A DNA stretch of 41,046 nucleotides, taken from positions 1-41,046 of the forward strand of contig JAAYXB010000078.1 in NCBI GenBank assembly GCA_012516125.1, read 5' to 3'. The notes below the pieces were generated by a model. It saw only the letters and a list, made by a program, of their open reading frames with translations. It was not told where the DNA came from and ran no database searches. Positions within the stretch are counted from its first letter, which is position 1, and every line of letters starts with the position of its first letter. A program made the translations under genes and the position numbers. Of the stretch, positions 1 to 8,235 are shown in pieces. The DNA comes from Bacillota bacterium (GTDB lineage: Bacteria; Bacillota; SHA-98; UBA4971).

Positions 1-140
1 GGGGTGTCAAAATCCGGCTGCCTAGCCGGACGGGCCGGATTTTGGCGAAGCGCGCCCCGCTTGGGGCGCCGTCCCCGAGTGCAACACCGGCAACCCGGCA
101 ACTACTGGAAGAGGGGCGAGGACTAATGCACCCTCACTTA
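1..140 (-). repeat. TAAGTG-family inverted-repeat element, copy 1 (cut by window edge)
   Basis: Read on the minus strand this starts TAAGTGAGGGTGC at 140 and runs to GACACCCC at position 1. It shares ordered blocks with the copies at 40618-41046: GTTGCCGGTG, then CGGGGACGGCGCCCC, then a TTCGCC-type block, then GACACCCC. The middle is diverged and carries its own small hairpin (AAAATCCGGC at 10-19 with GCCGGATTTT at 35-44). The distal terminal repeat would lie beyond the window. No coding capacity is evident. Confidence 0.7.
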
Positions 141-144
141 GGGG

Positions 145-166
145 ACGGGTGACATACATCACCCGT
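145..166 (-). terminator. Hairpin downstream of lemA
   Basis: ACGGGTGA (145-152) and TCACCCGT (159-166) form an 8-bp perfect stem with a 6-nt loop, about 75 nt beyond the lemA stop. There is no T-run, so intrinsic termination is not certain; mRNA 3'-end protection is an alternative. Positions 167-240 hold nothing else I recognise. Confidence 0.4.
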
Positions 167-240
167 GAAGCTCCTCCCGCTCCGCACGTCACGGACCTGT
201 GCCGAAGACCTGTGCCGAACAGGTGGCGGATCAGCCCGGA

Positions 241-876
241 TTAGCCCTTGGGCATCAGATCTTCCATGTTGAGCTTCGCCTTCTCGGCCTTATAGTAGTC
301 GTACGAAGCCGGGAAGTTCAGCGCGCCGCCGACGAAGCTTTGCGGCCACTGCGACCTGAAGGTGTTGTAGTTCCTGATGGCCACCTGCCAGTCGTCGAGC
401 GCGGTGCGGATCTCGTTCACCGCCTCCTCCAGGCCTCGCATGGTCTGCTGCACTATGGGCGGCGAGAAGAGTTGCGGGTATGCTTCGCGCAGGGCGTTCA
501 CGTTGACCGAGAACGCGAGACCCTCCGCGGCCTCGCGGAAGCGTGTCGCGGCCTCGATGGTCTTCTGCGGGTCCCCCTCAACCGTTGCTGCCGCGAACTC
601 CTGTCCGGCGCGGTCCAGCGCCTCGGCGCGGGCCCTTATGACGTCAGTTAGAGTGTCTTTCTCGTGCTCCAGGAAGTCCTTCTCTATCGCCCAGATCCCC
701 TTGATCTTCTCGCTCAGGGTCTCGAGTGCCGCGCCGTACCTCCCCTCCTGCGCGAGCACGCTCTGCTGGAGCCTGACCATGTCGCGCTGAATTCCCATGA
801 CCCAAGAGAACCCCGCAAGCACCACCAGGCCCACGATAATCAGGCCCACGATTCCATAGAGGCATCCCTTTCTCAA
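241..876 (-). CDS. LemA family membrane protein
   Basis: A 211-residue protein with one N-terminal membrane segment (about residues 8-28) followed by a long helical, charged domain. The C-terminal pattern (RNYNTF..., then NFPASYDYYKAE) matches the end of LemA proteins, where an YN motif and a P-rich F/Y-AE tail are typical. LemA proteins are membrane-anchored with a mainly helical soluble domain; their biochemical role is not settled, but they often sit beside TPM-domain proteins, as here. The start is TTG at 876 behind GGGGAGGGAGAGCA and overlaps the stop of the upstream gene (TTGA), so translation is probably coupled. Last gene of a three-gene operon. The family call is firm; the function is open. 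Confidence 0.85.
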   Translation of the reverse strand: MRKGCLYGIVGLIIVGLVVLAGFSWVMGIQRDMVRLQQSVLAQEGRYGAALETLSEKIKGIWAIEKDFLEHEKDTLTDVIRARAEALDRAGQEFAAATVEGDPQKTIEAATRFREAAEGLAFSVNVNALREAYPQLFSPPIVQQTMRGLEEAVNEIRTALDDWQVAIRNYNTFRSQWPQSFVGGALNFPASYDYYKAEKAKLNMEDLMPKG

Positions 877-2687
877 TGCTCTCCCTCCCCATAGATCTTG
901 CGAAGGATGTCATCGATGTTCCTTGCAATGGACACCACGGCCCCGTCGAGGTCGCCTGCGTGCGCGTAAGAGGCCGCTTCCTCGATGAGCGGCCCGAGGT
1001 CGGACGAGGTGAGACGCGGCAAGCCTCGCCCGACACTGTACCAGACCCGCCCCGCCTCGGGGCGGGCGTCGGGGATGACGAGAAAGACCAGGCCGTTGTT
1101 CTTGCGGGGACCATCGCGTTCCCCCAGCATGAGCCAGCGCCCGTAGTGGGTGGACCACTCTTGCGGGTGCTTCACGCCGCGCTGCACCACTATCACGGTC
1201 TCGGCGAAGCCATCGACTCGCAAGGCCTCCAGCGTCTGGTCTGCCGCCTCGACCGCGCGCAGCCCCACGAGACCCTCGGGGTCAACCACCCAGTAGTGGC
1301 CAAGGGCCGGGAATGCCGGGTCGCCGGAAGGCACCTCAACGTTCTCGTCGTACGGCCTCTCGCCGCGCGGCCTGTAGGATGCTGCTCCCGCAGACGGAGC
1401 AGGCGCGCGGCTCCCTCCAGGTTCGGGGCCGGCCGAATCCCCGGCTCCGGGGCGGCATCCTGCCGCGGTTGACAGCAGCGAAACGCAGACCGCGGCTGCT
1501 ACAAGCGCACATAACACCTGGAAGGACCGGCGGACCCGCACCTGTTCCCTTCTGTGCGTGCGTTCCACGTCGGTCGCACCGGGACCAGGAAACGCTGCCA
1601 TGTCTTCGGGGCGCGTCGCAGCCTGCGCCGGGCGGGCGCCGCCGAACTTGCGGGCACAGCCGGCCCCTCCGCCCCCCGCGCACGCGCACGCACAGGCGCA
1701 CGAGACACATGCGCACGCGCACGACACGCAGGCGCATCCGATGGACCTGCCTCCGAACCCACCTCCGCCGCCGGACCTGCGGGATCCGCCAGACGAACCC
1801 GAGCTTCCCGGCCGCGAGGACGGTCTGGATCCCCACGAGGACCTGCCCGCCGGGGGAACGGGGAAGTAGGTGCCATAGTAGATCCCGCGCCTGCCTGTAT
1901 AGCCGCCGCGGGAAGCGGTGACGAGAATGATAATGATGAGGGAGATGATGACGGTCAGGACGACCAGGGCGAATACGGCGGCTGCTGCGGCCGAGGCGCC
2001 ATCCGCTGGCCTTTCGTCCGTCGCCCCGGAACGCGAACCGCCTCCGGCTTCCAGCTCCGGGAAAAGGCGAGGCGAAAACGCGAAGGTGATCCTGAAGCGC
2101 TCGCCCGGCCCCAGGCGAGCTGTCCAGACCACCTGATCCCCAGCCCTCTCGGCAGGCTCCGGCGAGATATACAGCAGATCCCCGGGGTCTCCGGGGTGCC
2201 TCAGGCGCACCTCCAGCCGCTCCGTCTCGGCGCGGTCGTACCAGCCGGGGACGAACGCGAACTCGACCGCATCGTCCTTGCGGTGCCCCATGCCGCTCTG
2301 CTGCACTCGGAAGCTGAAACTGAAGGTCTCACCGGCCGCATAGTCACGGTCGAGGTCCACGCGCACCCCGCTCCAGGAGCCGTAGTCCGCGCGGGAGACC
2401 TGCGCGGCTGCGCCGCCGTGCGAGAGGATCGTGTAGTTGTAGTCCGGAAGGCCCACGGTGACCCAGGGGATGTGGCCGCCGGTCACCTCCCACTCCTGGG
2501 AGTACTCCGCTATCCAGCTTCCGTCCGGCTTGGGGACAATGGTCACGATGTAGTTGAGTATCCGGTATGTGCCGGTATCCCGGGCCGCATGTGCCCAACT
2601 CGCACGGGGGCCTGCAACGCCGGCCGCAACGCCGAGGATGCATACCAGCGCTATCACTACTATCACAGGGACAGGCGTGCGCCTCAT
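873..2687 (-). CDS. Secreted/membrane DUF2207-like protein with Cys-Ala repeat, fused to a TPM domain
   Basis: A 604-residue mosaic. Residues 1-30 form a signal peptide. About 38-210 is a beta-rich presumed extracytoplasmic domain resembling DUF2207-type proteins. About 232-257 is a strong membrane segment, followed by an Arg/Ser/Gly-rich linker and a GGGGGFGG run. Residues 318-344 hold ten cysteines in CAC/CACAC/CACACAC blocks, ending AGGGGAGC. A second hydrophobic segment (about 389-410) ends in a lipobox-like TAAGC (C411). About 455-600 is a TPM (YgcG/Psb32-type) domain. Start ATG 2687 follows GGGAGGGGG and overlaps the radical SAM stop by 4 nt (ATGA). Inferred topology puts the cysteine tract in the cytosol, between two membrane passes. 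It may be two genes fused in frame: an SD-like AGAAGGGA precedes an in-frame GTG at 1541. The domain calls are moderately sure; the role is unknown. Confidence 0.8.
   Translation of the reverse strand: MRRTPVPVIVVIALVCILGVAAGVAGPRASWAHAARDTGTYRILNYIVTIVPKPDGSWIAEYSQEWEVTGGHIPWVTVGLPDYNYTILSHGGAAAQVSRADYGSWSGVRVDLDRDYAAGETFSFSFRVQQSGMGHRKDDAVEFAFVPGWYDRAETERLEVRLRHPGDPGDLLYISPEPAERAGDQVVWTARLGPGERFRITFAFSPRLFPELEAGGGSRSGATDERPADGASAAAAAVFALVVLTVIISLIIIILVTASRGGYTGRRGIYYGTYFPVPPAGRSSWGSRPSSRPGSSGSSGGSRRSGGGGGFGGRSIGCACVSCACACVSCACACACAGGGGAGCARKFGGARPAQAATRPEDMAAFPGPGATDVERTHRREQVRVRRSFQVLCALVAAAVCVSLLSTAAGCRPGAGDSAGPEPGGSRAPAPSAGAASYRPRGERPYDENVEVPSGDPAFPALGHYWVVDPEGLVGLRAVEAADQTLEALRVDGFAETVIVVQRGVKHPQEWSTHYGRWLMLGERDGPRKNNGLVFLVIPDARPEAGRVWYSVGRGLPRLTSSDLGPLIEEAASYAHAGDLDGAVVSIARNIDDILRKIYGEGEH
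1539..1553 (-). promoter_or_regulatory. Possible internal ribosome binding site and GTG start for a separate TPM lipoprotein
   Basis: On the minus strand AGAAGGGA lies 4 nt before GTG (1541-1539), in frame with the 604-residue ORF at codon 383. Translation from here would give about 222 residues, beginning with a short basic stretch, a hydrophobic segment and a lipobox-like site: a complete lipoprotein signal. The large protein could therefore also yield a stand-alone TPM lipoprotein. This is inference from the sequence only. Confidence 0.35.
1656..1736 (-). other. Cys-Ala repeat tract, candidate substrate of the adjacent radical SAM enzyme
   Basis: Codons 318-344 of the TPM/DUF2207-like gene read CACVSCACACVSCACACACA, then GGGGAGC: ten Cys, with Ala or Val-Ser between them and a Gly block before the last. 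Codons alternate synonymously (TGC/TGT, GCC/GCG/GCA), so the pattern is held at protein level and is not a simple DNA slippage product. Dense Cys beside Ala/Ser/Gly is typical of thioether-forming radical SAM substrates and of metal-binding tails. Modification is inferred. Confidence 0.55.
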
Positions 2688-4162
2688 CTTGACCCCCTCC
2701 CGCTGCTGCTTTCGCTCCTGTTTTCGCTGCCGCTTTCAAGGCCAGGTTGCACCGGCGCAGCAGGCTTTCTCCGCGCCTGGTTCAGCCTCTCGAGGGGACA
2801 CGCCCCGCCGCAGACGGCAAAGTGCTCGCACTTCCTGCATTCGGGCGGCGCAAAGCTGTGTGTCCTGACCTTCCGGGCGAGCGGGTGGTTGAATATGCGC
2901 TTCCAGGGCGTCGTGAGGACGTTCCCAAGCCCTTCATCGTGCAGCCATGACTGGCATGGCACGACCACCCCGTCGGGCCTCACGGCCATGTTGGTGTGGC
3001 ACGCCGAGCACGATTTCGCCCCGAGGCCCATGGCCACCGGGTCGAGGTCCTTGTAACAAGTGGGCGTGAACCAGTTGAACTCGAGGCCAAGCTCACCCGC
3101 CAGGGCCGCCGCTCCGGCAATGATGGCCTTGAGGTCCTGGGGCCTCATCGCATCGGGATGCCCCACGCCCCGTCCGGCCGGGATGAGTGCGTTGCAGCCC
3201 ACGTACCTTACCCCGATGCCTGCGAGGAAGCGGAGAAGGTCGGGAAACCCGCGAGCGTTCGCCCTGGTCAGCGTCGTGTTGGTGGAGACGTACATGCCTG
3301 CATCGAGAGCAGCCCTGATACCGCCAACCGTTTCTTCCCACGCGCCCGCCGAGCCCACGATCGCGTCATGCACCGCCGGGTCCGCCGACTCGATGCTTAC
3401 CTGGATGTAGTCCAGGCTTGCTGCTTTCAATTCCCCCACAAGCTCTGCGAGTGCCCTGCCGTTCGTAATGAGTCCTGTCACGAACTTTTCCGCGTGGCGC
3501 ACGAGCTCCACCAGGTCCGGCCGCATCGTGGGCTCGCCCCCGGTGAAGTTCACCATCGGTATCCCGGCGTTCCACAGGCGGTCGAGCACCTGCTTCCACG
3601 ACGCGGTGTCGAGCTCACGCACCCTGGGCATATCCGAGGCGTAGCACCAGGCGCACGCGTTCTGGCAGCCTGAGCCGCCCATGGAGGAGATCATGAGATC
3701 GACGCGGGCAGGCGCCCGCCACTCGGCCTCGGCCATCACGCGTCCTGGGACGCCGCGTTCGCTGGGGCACGCGCCGCGTGAGAGCTCCACGATGAGCCCG
3801 TACAGGTAGTCGATATCTCCCTCTATCTCGGCCACGGGCACGCGCGGATACAGCTGGTGCACCCGGCGCGCAGTTTCGCGCTTGACCCCGAGCCAGGTTT
3901 CCTCCGATACCTCGGTGCCCGGCCGCGTGCGCTCGTGGGCAACCTCTATGAGGGCCTGCACCATGTCGGCGCAGCTCTCGTCCAGGAGCAGGAGCTGGCT
4001 GCCGTTGATCCACAGCAGGTTTCTGGGGCGCCTCGTGAGGGCGGCCAGCACGGGCCCTCCCGCCCGTCTGAGGTGGAGGCGGATCACCCCTGGTCCCTCC
4101 GGGTCTATGGTCACGTGGAACATCCCGGGGTCTCTGAAGAACCGTCGAGGTCTCGATGTCAA
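2684..4162 (-). CDS. Radical SAM/SPASM maturase with PqqD/RRE-like N-terminal region
   Basis: A 492-residue enzyme. C166, C170 and C173 (CQNACAWC) form the CX3CX2C site for the SAM-binding [4Fe-4S] cluster. TGGEP at about 207-211 is the SAM-contact motif. The C-terminal third holds C369, C385, C388, C403, C442, C445, C451 and C455, a SPASM-type set for auxiliary clusters. Residues 15-130 are a domain without Cys-motifs whose pattern (INGSQLLLLDESCADMV...) recalls PqqD-like peptide-recognition elements; this is tentative. SPASM enzymes of this build commonly modify ribosomally made peptides or proteins. It is first in the operon, starts at TTG 4162 behind GGAGG with 7-nt spacing, and overlaps the Cys-Ala repeat gene by ATGA, which points to that protein as its substrate. 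Chemistry not determinable here. Confidence 0.88.
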   Translation of the reverse strand: MTSRPRRFFRDPGMFHVTIDPEGPGVIRLHLRRAGGPVLAALTRRPRNLLWINGSQLLLLDESCADMVQALIEVAHERTRPGTEVSEETWLGVKRETARRVHQLYPRVPVAEIEGDIDYLYGLIVELSRGACPSERGVPGRVMAEAEWRAPARVDLMISSMGGSGCQNACAWCYASDMPRVRELDTASWKQVLDRLWNAGIPMVNFTGGEPTMRPDLVELVRHAEKFVTGLITNGRALAELVGELKAASLDYIQVSIESADPAVHDAIVGSAGAWEETVGGIRAALDAGMYVSTNTTLTRANARGFPDLLRFLAGIGVRYVGCNALIPAGRGVGHPDAMRPQDLKAIIAGAAALAGELGLEFNWFTPTCYKDLDPVAMGLGAKSCSACHTNMAVRPDGVVVPCQSWLHDEGLGNVLTTPWKRIFNHPLARKVRTHSFAPPECRKCEHFAVCGGACPLERLNQARRKPAAPVQPGLESGSENRSESSSGRGSR

Positions 4163-4207
4163 CTGCGTTCCTCCTTTCCTCCTCTCCGAAACGCACCGCT
4201 CTGCGAC

Positions 4208-4247
4208 TAAGTGAGAGTGCGCGGGGCCATTTCCGCACCTTCACTTA
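4208..4247. repeat. TAAGTG-family element, copy 2 (minimal, 40 bp)
   Basis: TAAGTGAGAGTGCG...CGCACCTTCACTTA is an imperfect terminal inverted repeat with almost no interior, lying between the divergent radical SAM and addB genes. The rest of the 4163-4554 gap is GC-rich with no convincing promoter or RNA motif; an open frame from 4324 is judged to be 5' extension of addB rather than coding. Confidence 0.65.
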
Positions 4248-4554
4248 GGCGCTTGTGTGGGCTTGCGCCGGTGCCGTGCCAAGCGGACAGTCCTGACTCG
4301 CTCGAGGCCGATCGGGGTGGCAGATGCCACGCTCACAGAATCAGAATGACGCAATGAGCGCCGCTCGTCAAGGGCGAGTTAGGAGAGGGAGGTGTGGTCC
4401 CAGGGAGGTGCAGGATTTTCAAGCGCGGCAAGGAAAACATAATACCAGGTGGCAATCTCGGTGGCCTCTTCCAGGCGCCGCCCGGGCAGGCGCCATCCGG
4501 GGCGGACCGGTAAGGAGACCGGGAGCGAAAGAGACCGGAAGCGGGGTGTGGCTT

Positions 4555-7500
4555 GTGAGCCTCAGATTCATCATGGGGCGTGCGGGAACGGGAAAGACCA
4601 CGCTGTGCTTGAATGAGGTCCGCAGCGCCCTTCGCGAGGATCCGTGCGGCCCTCCCATCATCCTTCTGGTCCCAGAGCAGGCCACGTTCCAGGTGGAACA
4701 CGCCCTCGTGAACACCCCCGACCTCCCCGGCTTCATGAGAGCACAGGTGCTGAGCTTCAAGCGGCTTGCCGGCCGCCTGCTCCAGGAGCTCGGCGGCGGG
4801 GCGCGTCGTGACATCGGCGAACTGGGCAAGCTTATGGTCCTGCGTTCGCTCGTGCTGCAGAAGTCCGGCGAGCTCTCTATCTTCGTGAAGGGGTCCGAGA
4901 AATATGGGTTCGCAGAGTGCCTTGCTGAGACTCTCAGGGAACTTACAATGTACCGGGTTGGCCCCGAGGACCTTGAAGCCAGGGTCGCCGACCTTGAGCG
5001 AGCAGGCTTCGGCACGACGGCCCTTGCCCTCAAGCTGCGTGACCTTGCGCTGATTGCGCGGGCTTACAGGGGGTACCTTGGCGACAGATTTCAGGACCCC
5101 GACGACCACCTCTCGCTTGCCGCCACGAAGATCGCCCGCTCTACGTTGACGAAAGGCGCCTTGATCTGGGTGGACGGGTTCCGCGGCTTCACGCCTCAGG
5201 AGTACTCCGTCCTCGAGGCGCTCTTCTCCGCGGCAAGCCGCGTGAGCGTCGCGCTATGCCTCGACCCGAACGCCCTTGGCCGCCCTCTCCAGGACACGGA
5301 GCTCTTCCGTCCAACGAGGGAGACATACGATAACCTGACCGCCCTCGCACGCAAACTGGGCATGGAAATCGAGCCTCCGGTGATCCTTCCGGCCGCCGGC
5401 CCCTGGGCGCTCGGCGGTGCCACCGGAACCCGGACCGGGGTCGGAACCAGGACTAGCACTGGGACTAGCAGTACCACTAGCACTTGGACTGGGACTGGGA
5501 CTGGGGCTGGGATCGGCACACGCTCGGCGCCCCTGAGCCATTTGGAACGCGAGTTTGGGTCCAGGAGACCGTCGCCCTTCGGCGAGGAACCCCATGGAGT
5601 GCGCCTCGTGGCCGCAGCGAACCCGCGCGCAGAGGTAGAAGCCGCGGCGCGGGAGATCCTGAGGCTCGCCCGCGAGGAGGGCATGAGGTTCCGGGACATC
5701 GGCGTGATAGTGGCCGATCTCGAGACCTACCACGACCTTATCCAGCCGATCTTCAAAGACCACGGCATACCGTTCTTCATCGACCGCCGACGTTCGGTGG
5801 GCCATCACCCCCTTATCGAACTCGTGAGATCGGCCCTCGACGTCGTGTGCGAGGACTGGGCTTATGATCCGGTGTTCCGCTACCTCAAGACGGACCTCGT
5901 TCCGGTCTCCCGCCGCGAGGTGGACCTCCTTGAGAACTTCGTGCTCGCCCGCGGCATCCGGGGCAGGCGATGGCTCGACAGCGACCCGTGGAAGTACCGG
6001 CGCGCCTTCGGCCTTGAGGATGTCGCGGAGGACGCCGCTCTCCGCCCCGAGGATGAGGAGATGACGCGCGCCATCGCCGAGGCGCGCTCGAAGGCCACCT
6101 CCGCGCTGGGCGCGTTCTATCGCAAGGTTGTGGGAGATGCTGGGGGGGGCGCTGTGGAGGGCAGAGTGAAGGGCACAGTGCGGGGCACGAAGCCCGTGCG
6201 CGACATGGCAAGGGCCCTCTTTGAGCTTCTCGCCGACCTCCATGTGCGCAAGCGCGTGGAGGAGTGGGCGCAGGAGGCGATGGGATCGGGCGACATCGAG
6301 GCCGCCCGCGAGCACCAGCAGGTATGGAACGCCGTGATCGGCCTGCTCGACGAGGTGGTCGAGGCCCTCGGCAACGAGACGACCGACGCCTCGGGCTTCC
6401 GGGAGGTCATCGAGGCAGGGCTTCAGGGAATGACGCTCGGCCTCATTCCGCCTGCGCTCGACCAGGTCATCGTCGGGTCCGTGGAGAGGTCCAGGCACCC
6501 GGGCCTCAGGGCGGCCTTCGTGCTTGGGGCCACGTACGATGCCTTCCCCCGGCGGGTGCTCGAGGAAACCATCTTCTCCGACTACGAGCGAGAGATGCTC
6601 GAGGAAAGGGGGCTCGTGCTCGCGCCGACCAGCCGCGTCGCGCAGTTTCACGAGCAATACAACGTGTATGTCGCCCTCACGAGGGCTCGGGAGTACCTGT
6701 GGGTGAGCTACCCGATGGCGGACGGCGAGGGGCGCGCTCTCCGCCCCTCGCCGGTCAGAGCGCAGCTCAAGGCGGTGTTTCCGAAACTCGTCGAGGAATT
6801 CGCGGGTGACGAGGCCTCATTCTCGCCGGAGGAAGCTCTCGATGCCATCACGTCCGAGGCGAGGGCAGCGGCCATGCTCGTCCGCCACTTCCGTGCCAGC
6901 GCCACCAGCCCCAGCTCGGGGGGTGCCGAAGGGCAGGACATTTTCTGGCTGAACCTCTACGAGTGGCTCGTGGAGGACCCCGAACGCCGGCTGCGGGCGT
7001 CGCGCGTGCTGAAAAGCCTCGCGTTCACGAGCCAGGTTGAGAGGCTACAGGAGGCCACGGTGCGCGCCCTCTACCCGAATCCAATCAGGACGAGCGTCTC
7101 GCGGCTCGAGAACTTTGCACGTTGCCCGTTCGCCCACTTCGCCGGGAACACCCTGGGCCTTGCCGAGCGCGAGCTCTTCCGGCTCGAGCCGCCCGGCATG
7201 GGGACTTTCATCCACGAGGCCCTTCGCAAGCTCATCGACGACCTGGGGGACGAGCGCACGCTCGCGAGCATGACGGATGACGACATAGCTGCCAGTGTGA
7301 CGAGGATCGTGGACGAGCTTGCCCCTCGTCTCCAGAACGAGATACTGCGGTCGTCGGCGAGATATCGCTATATTGAGCGGGTGCTCACTCGAATTCTGAA
7401 GCGTTCCGCCACGGTGCTGAAGGAACATGCTAACCGCAGCGAGTTCAGGTCCGTCCGCCGCGAGGTGGCCTTCGGTAGAGGCTACGGTGGGGGCGACAGC

Positions 7501-8235
7501 CTTCCCGGTCTTGAGCTGGAGATCGATGGTGGGCGGCATCTCTCGCTTGTGGGGCGGATCGACAGGGTGGACATGGCTAAGGCCGGGGACATCTCGTACC
7601 TGCGTGTGATCGATTACAAGAGCAGCCGACGCTCGCTGAATCTGTCCGATGTCTATTACGGCCTCGCCCTTCAGCTCCTTGTCTACCTCGCCGTTGCCGA
7701 GGTGCACTCAGACAAGCTGGCTGGGGCGTCCGCCAAGCCGGCCGGTGCTCTTTACTTTCCTGCCACAGACCCTGTTGTCAGCTTACCAGGTCCCGTAGAC
7801 GATAAAGCCCTGGAGAACAGGAGAAAACGTCTGCTCAAGATGACTGGGATCATCGTCGGCGACGCAGGCGTGGTAAAGCTCATGGATACGAAAGTCCAGG
7901 GTGCGTCCGACATCGTGCCGGCCCGCCTTACGAAGGACGGAGAAGTCGCAAAAAGCTCTGGAAACAGCGTGATCGACCACGGTAGGTATAGCGTCCTCCG
8001 CAAGTTCCTGCTGGGCAAGATCAGGGAACTCTCGTCGAGGATCGTCGCGGGCGAGGTCGCGCCGAGGCCGTACAGGCGTGGCAAATTCAGGGCCTGCCAG
8101 TGGTGCAGCTTCAAGCCTGTTTGCGGTTTTGACATCCTGTTGCCCGGCAACGAGTACCGGACCATCACGAACTTGAAGAACGATGAGTTCTGGGCGGCGG
8201 TTGAAAAGGACCTTTCGGGGGGGAGCGTGTCATGA
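4555..8235 (+). CDS. addB: ATP-dependent helicase/deoxyribonuclease subunit B
   Basis: With AddA this forms the AddAB helicase-nuclease that resects double-strand breaks to load RecA. A Walker A motif (GRAGTGKT, residues 7-14) sits at the N-terminus. The C-terminal nuclease domain shows GRIDRVD and VIDYKSS, the RecB-type metal-binding motif. C857 plus C1181, C1184 and C1190 (CX2CX5C) are the four ligands of the structural [4Fe-4S] cluster typical of AddB. The frame is open from ATG 4324, but family proteins begin at the SLRFIMGRAG segment, so GTG 4555 is preferred (upstream GGAAGCGGGG, weak). About 1226 residues, slightly long because of a Gly/Thr-rich insert at about 290-324. It overlaps addA by ATGA. 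Confidence 0.93.
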   Translation: MSLRFIMGRAGTGKTTLCLNEVRSALREDPCGPPIILLVPEQATFQVEHALVNTPDLPGFMRAQVLSFKRLAGRLLQELGGGARRDIGELGKLMVLRSLVLQKSGELSIFVKGSEKYGFAECLAETLRELTMYRVGPEDLEARVADLERAGFGTTALALKLRDLALIARAYRGYLGDRFQDPDDHLSLAATKIARSTLTKGALIWVDGFRGFTPQEYSVLEALFSAASRVSVALCLDPNALGRPLQDTELFRPTRETYDNLTALARKLGMEIEPPVILPAAGPWALGGATGTRTGVGTRTSTGTSSTTSTWTGTGTGAGIGTRSAPLSHLEREFGSRRPSPFGEEPHGVRLVAAANPRAEVEAAAREILRLAREEGMRFRDIGVIVADLETYHDLIQPIFKDHGIPFFIDRRRSVGHHPLIELVRSALDVVCEDWAYDPVFRYLKTDLVPVSRREVDLLENFVLARGIRGRRWLDSDPWKYRRAFGLEDVAEDAALRPEDEEMTRAIAEARSKATSALGAFYRKVVGDAGGGAVEGRVKGTVRGTKPVRDMARALFELLADLHVRKRVEEWAQEAMGSGDIEAAREHQQVWNAVIGLLDEVVEALGNETTDASGFREVIEAGLQGMTLGLIPPALDQVIVGSVERSRHPGLRAAFVLGATYDAFPRRVLEETIFSDYEREMLEERGLVLAPTSRVAQFHEQYNVYVALTRAREYLWVSYPMADGEGRALRPSPVRAQLKAVFPKLVEEFAGDEASFSPEEALDAITSEARAAAMLVRHFRASATSPSSGGAEGQDIFWLNLYEWLVEDPERRLRASRVLKSLAFTSQVERLQEATVRALYPNPIRTSVSRLENFARCPFAHFAGNTLGLAERELFRLEPPGMGTFIHEALRKLIDDLGDERTLASMTDDDIAASVTRIVDELAPRLQNEILRSSARYRYIERVLTRILKRSATVLKEHANRSEFRSVRREVAFGRGYGGGDSLPGLELEIDGGRHLSLVGRIDRVDMAKAGDISYLRVIDYKSSRRSLNLSDVYYGLALQLLVYLAVAEVHSDKLAGASAKPAGALYFPATDPVVSLPGPVDDKALENRRKRLLKMTGIIVGDAGVVKLMDTKVQGASDIVPARLTKDGEVAKSSGNSVIDHGRYSVLRKFLLGKIRELSSRIVAGEVAPRPYRRGKFRACQWCSFKPVCGFDILLPGNEYRTITNLKNDEFWAAVEKDLSGGSVS
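5424..5520 (+). repeat. GGACTG/ACTAGC-type hexamer microrepeat inside addB
   Basis: A degenerate run of GGAACC, GGACTAGCA, GGACTG and GGGACTGGG units translates to a Gly/Thr/Ser run with no charged core, placed between conserved helicase segments. Its composition differs from flanking codons and looks like replication-slippage expansion tolerated in a surface loop. Confidence 0.7.

Noticed and set aside
1554-3056. 500-residue open frame on the plus strand opposite the TPM and radical SAM genes
   Set aside because: No family motif, Arg/Pro-rich composition and complete overlap with well-supported genes; a shadow of high GC.
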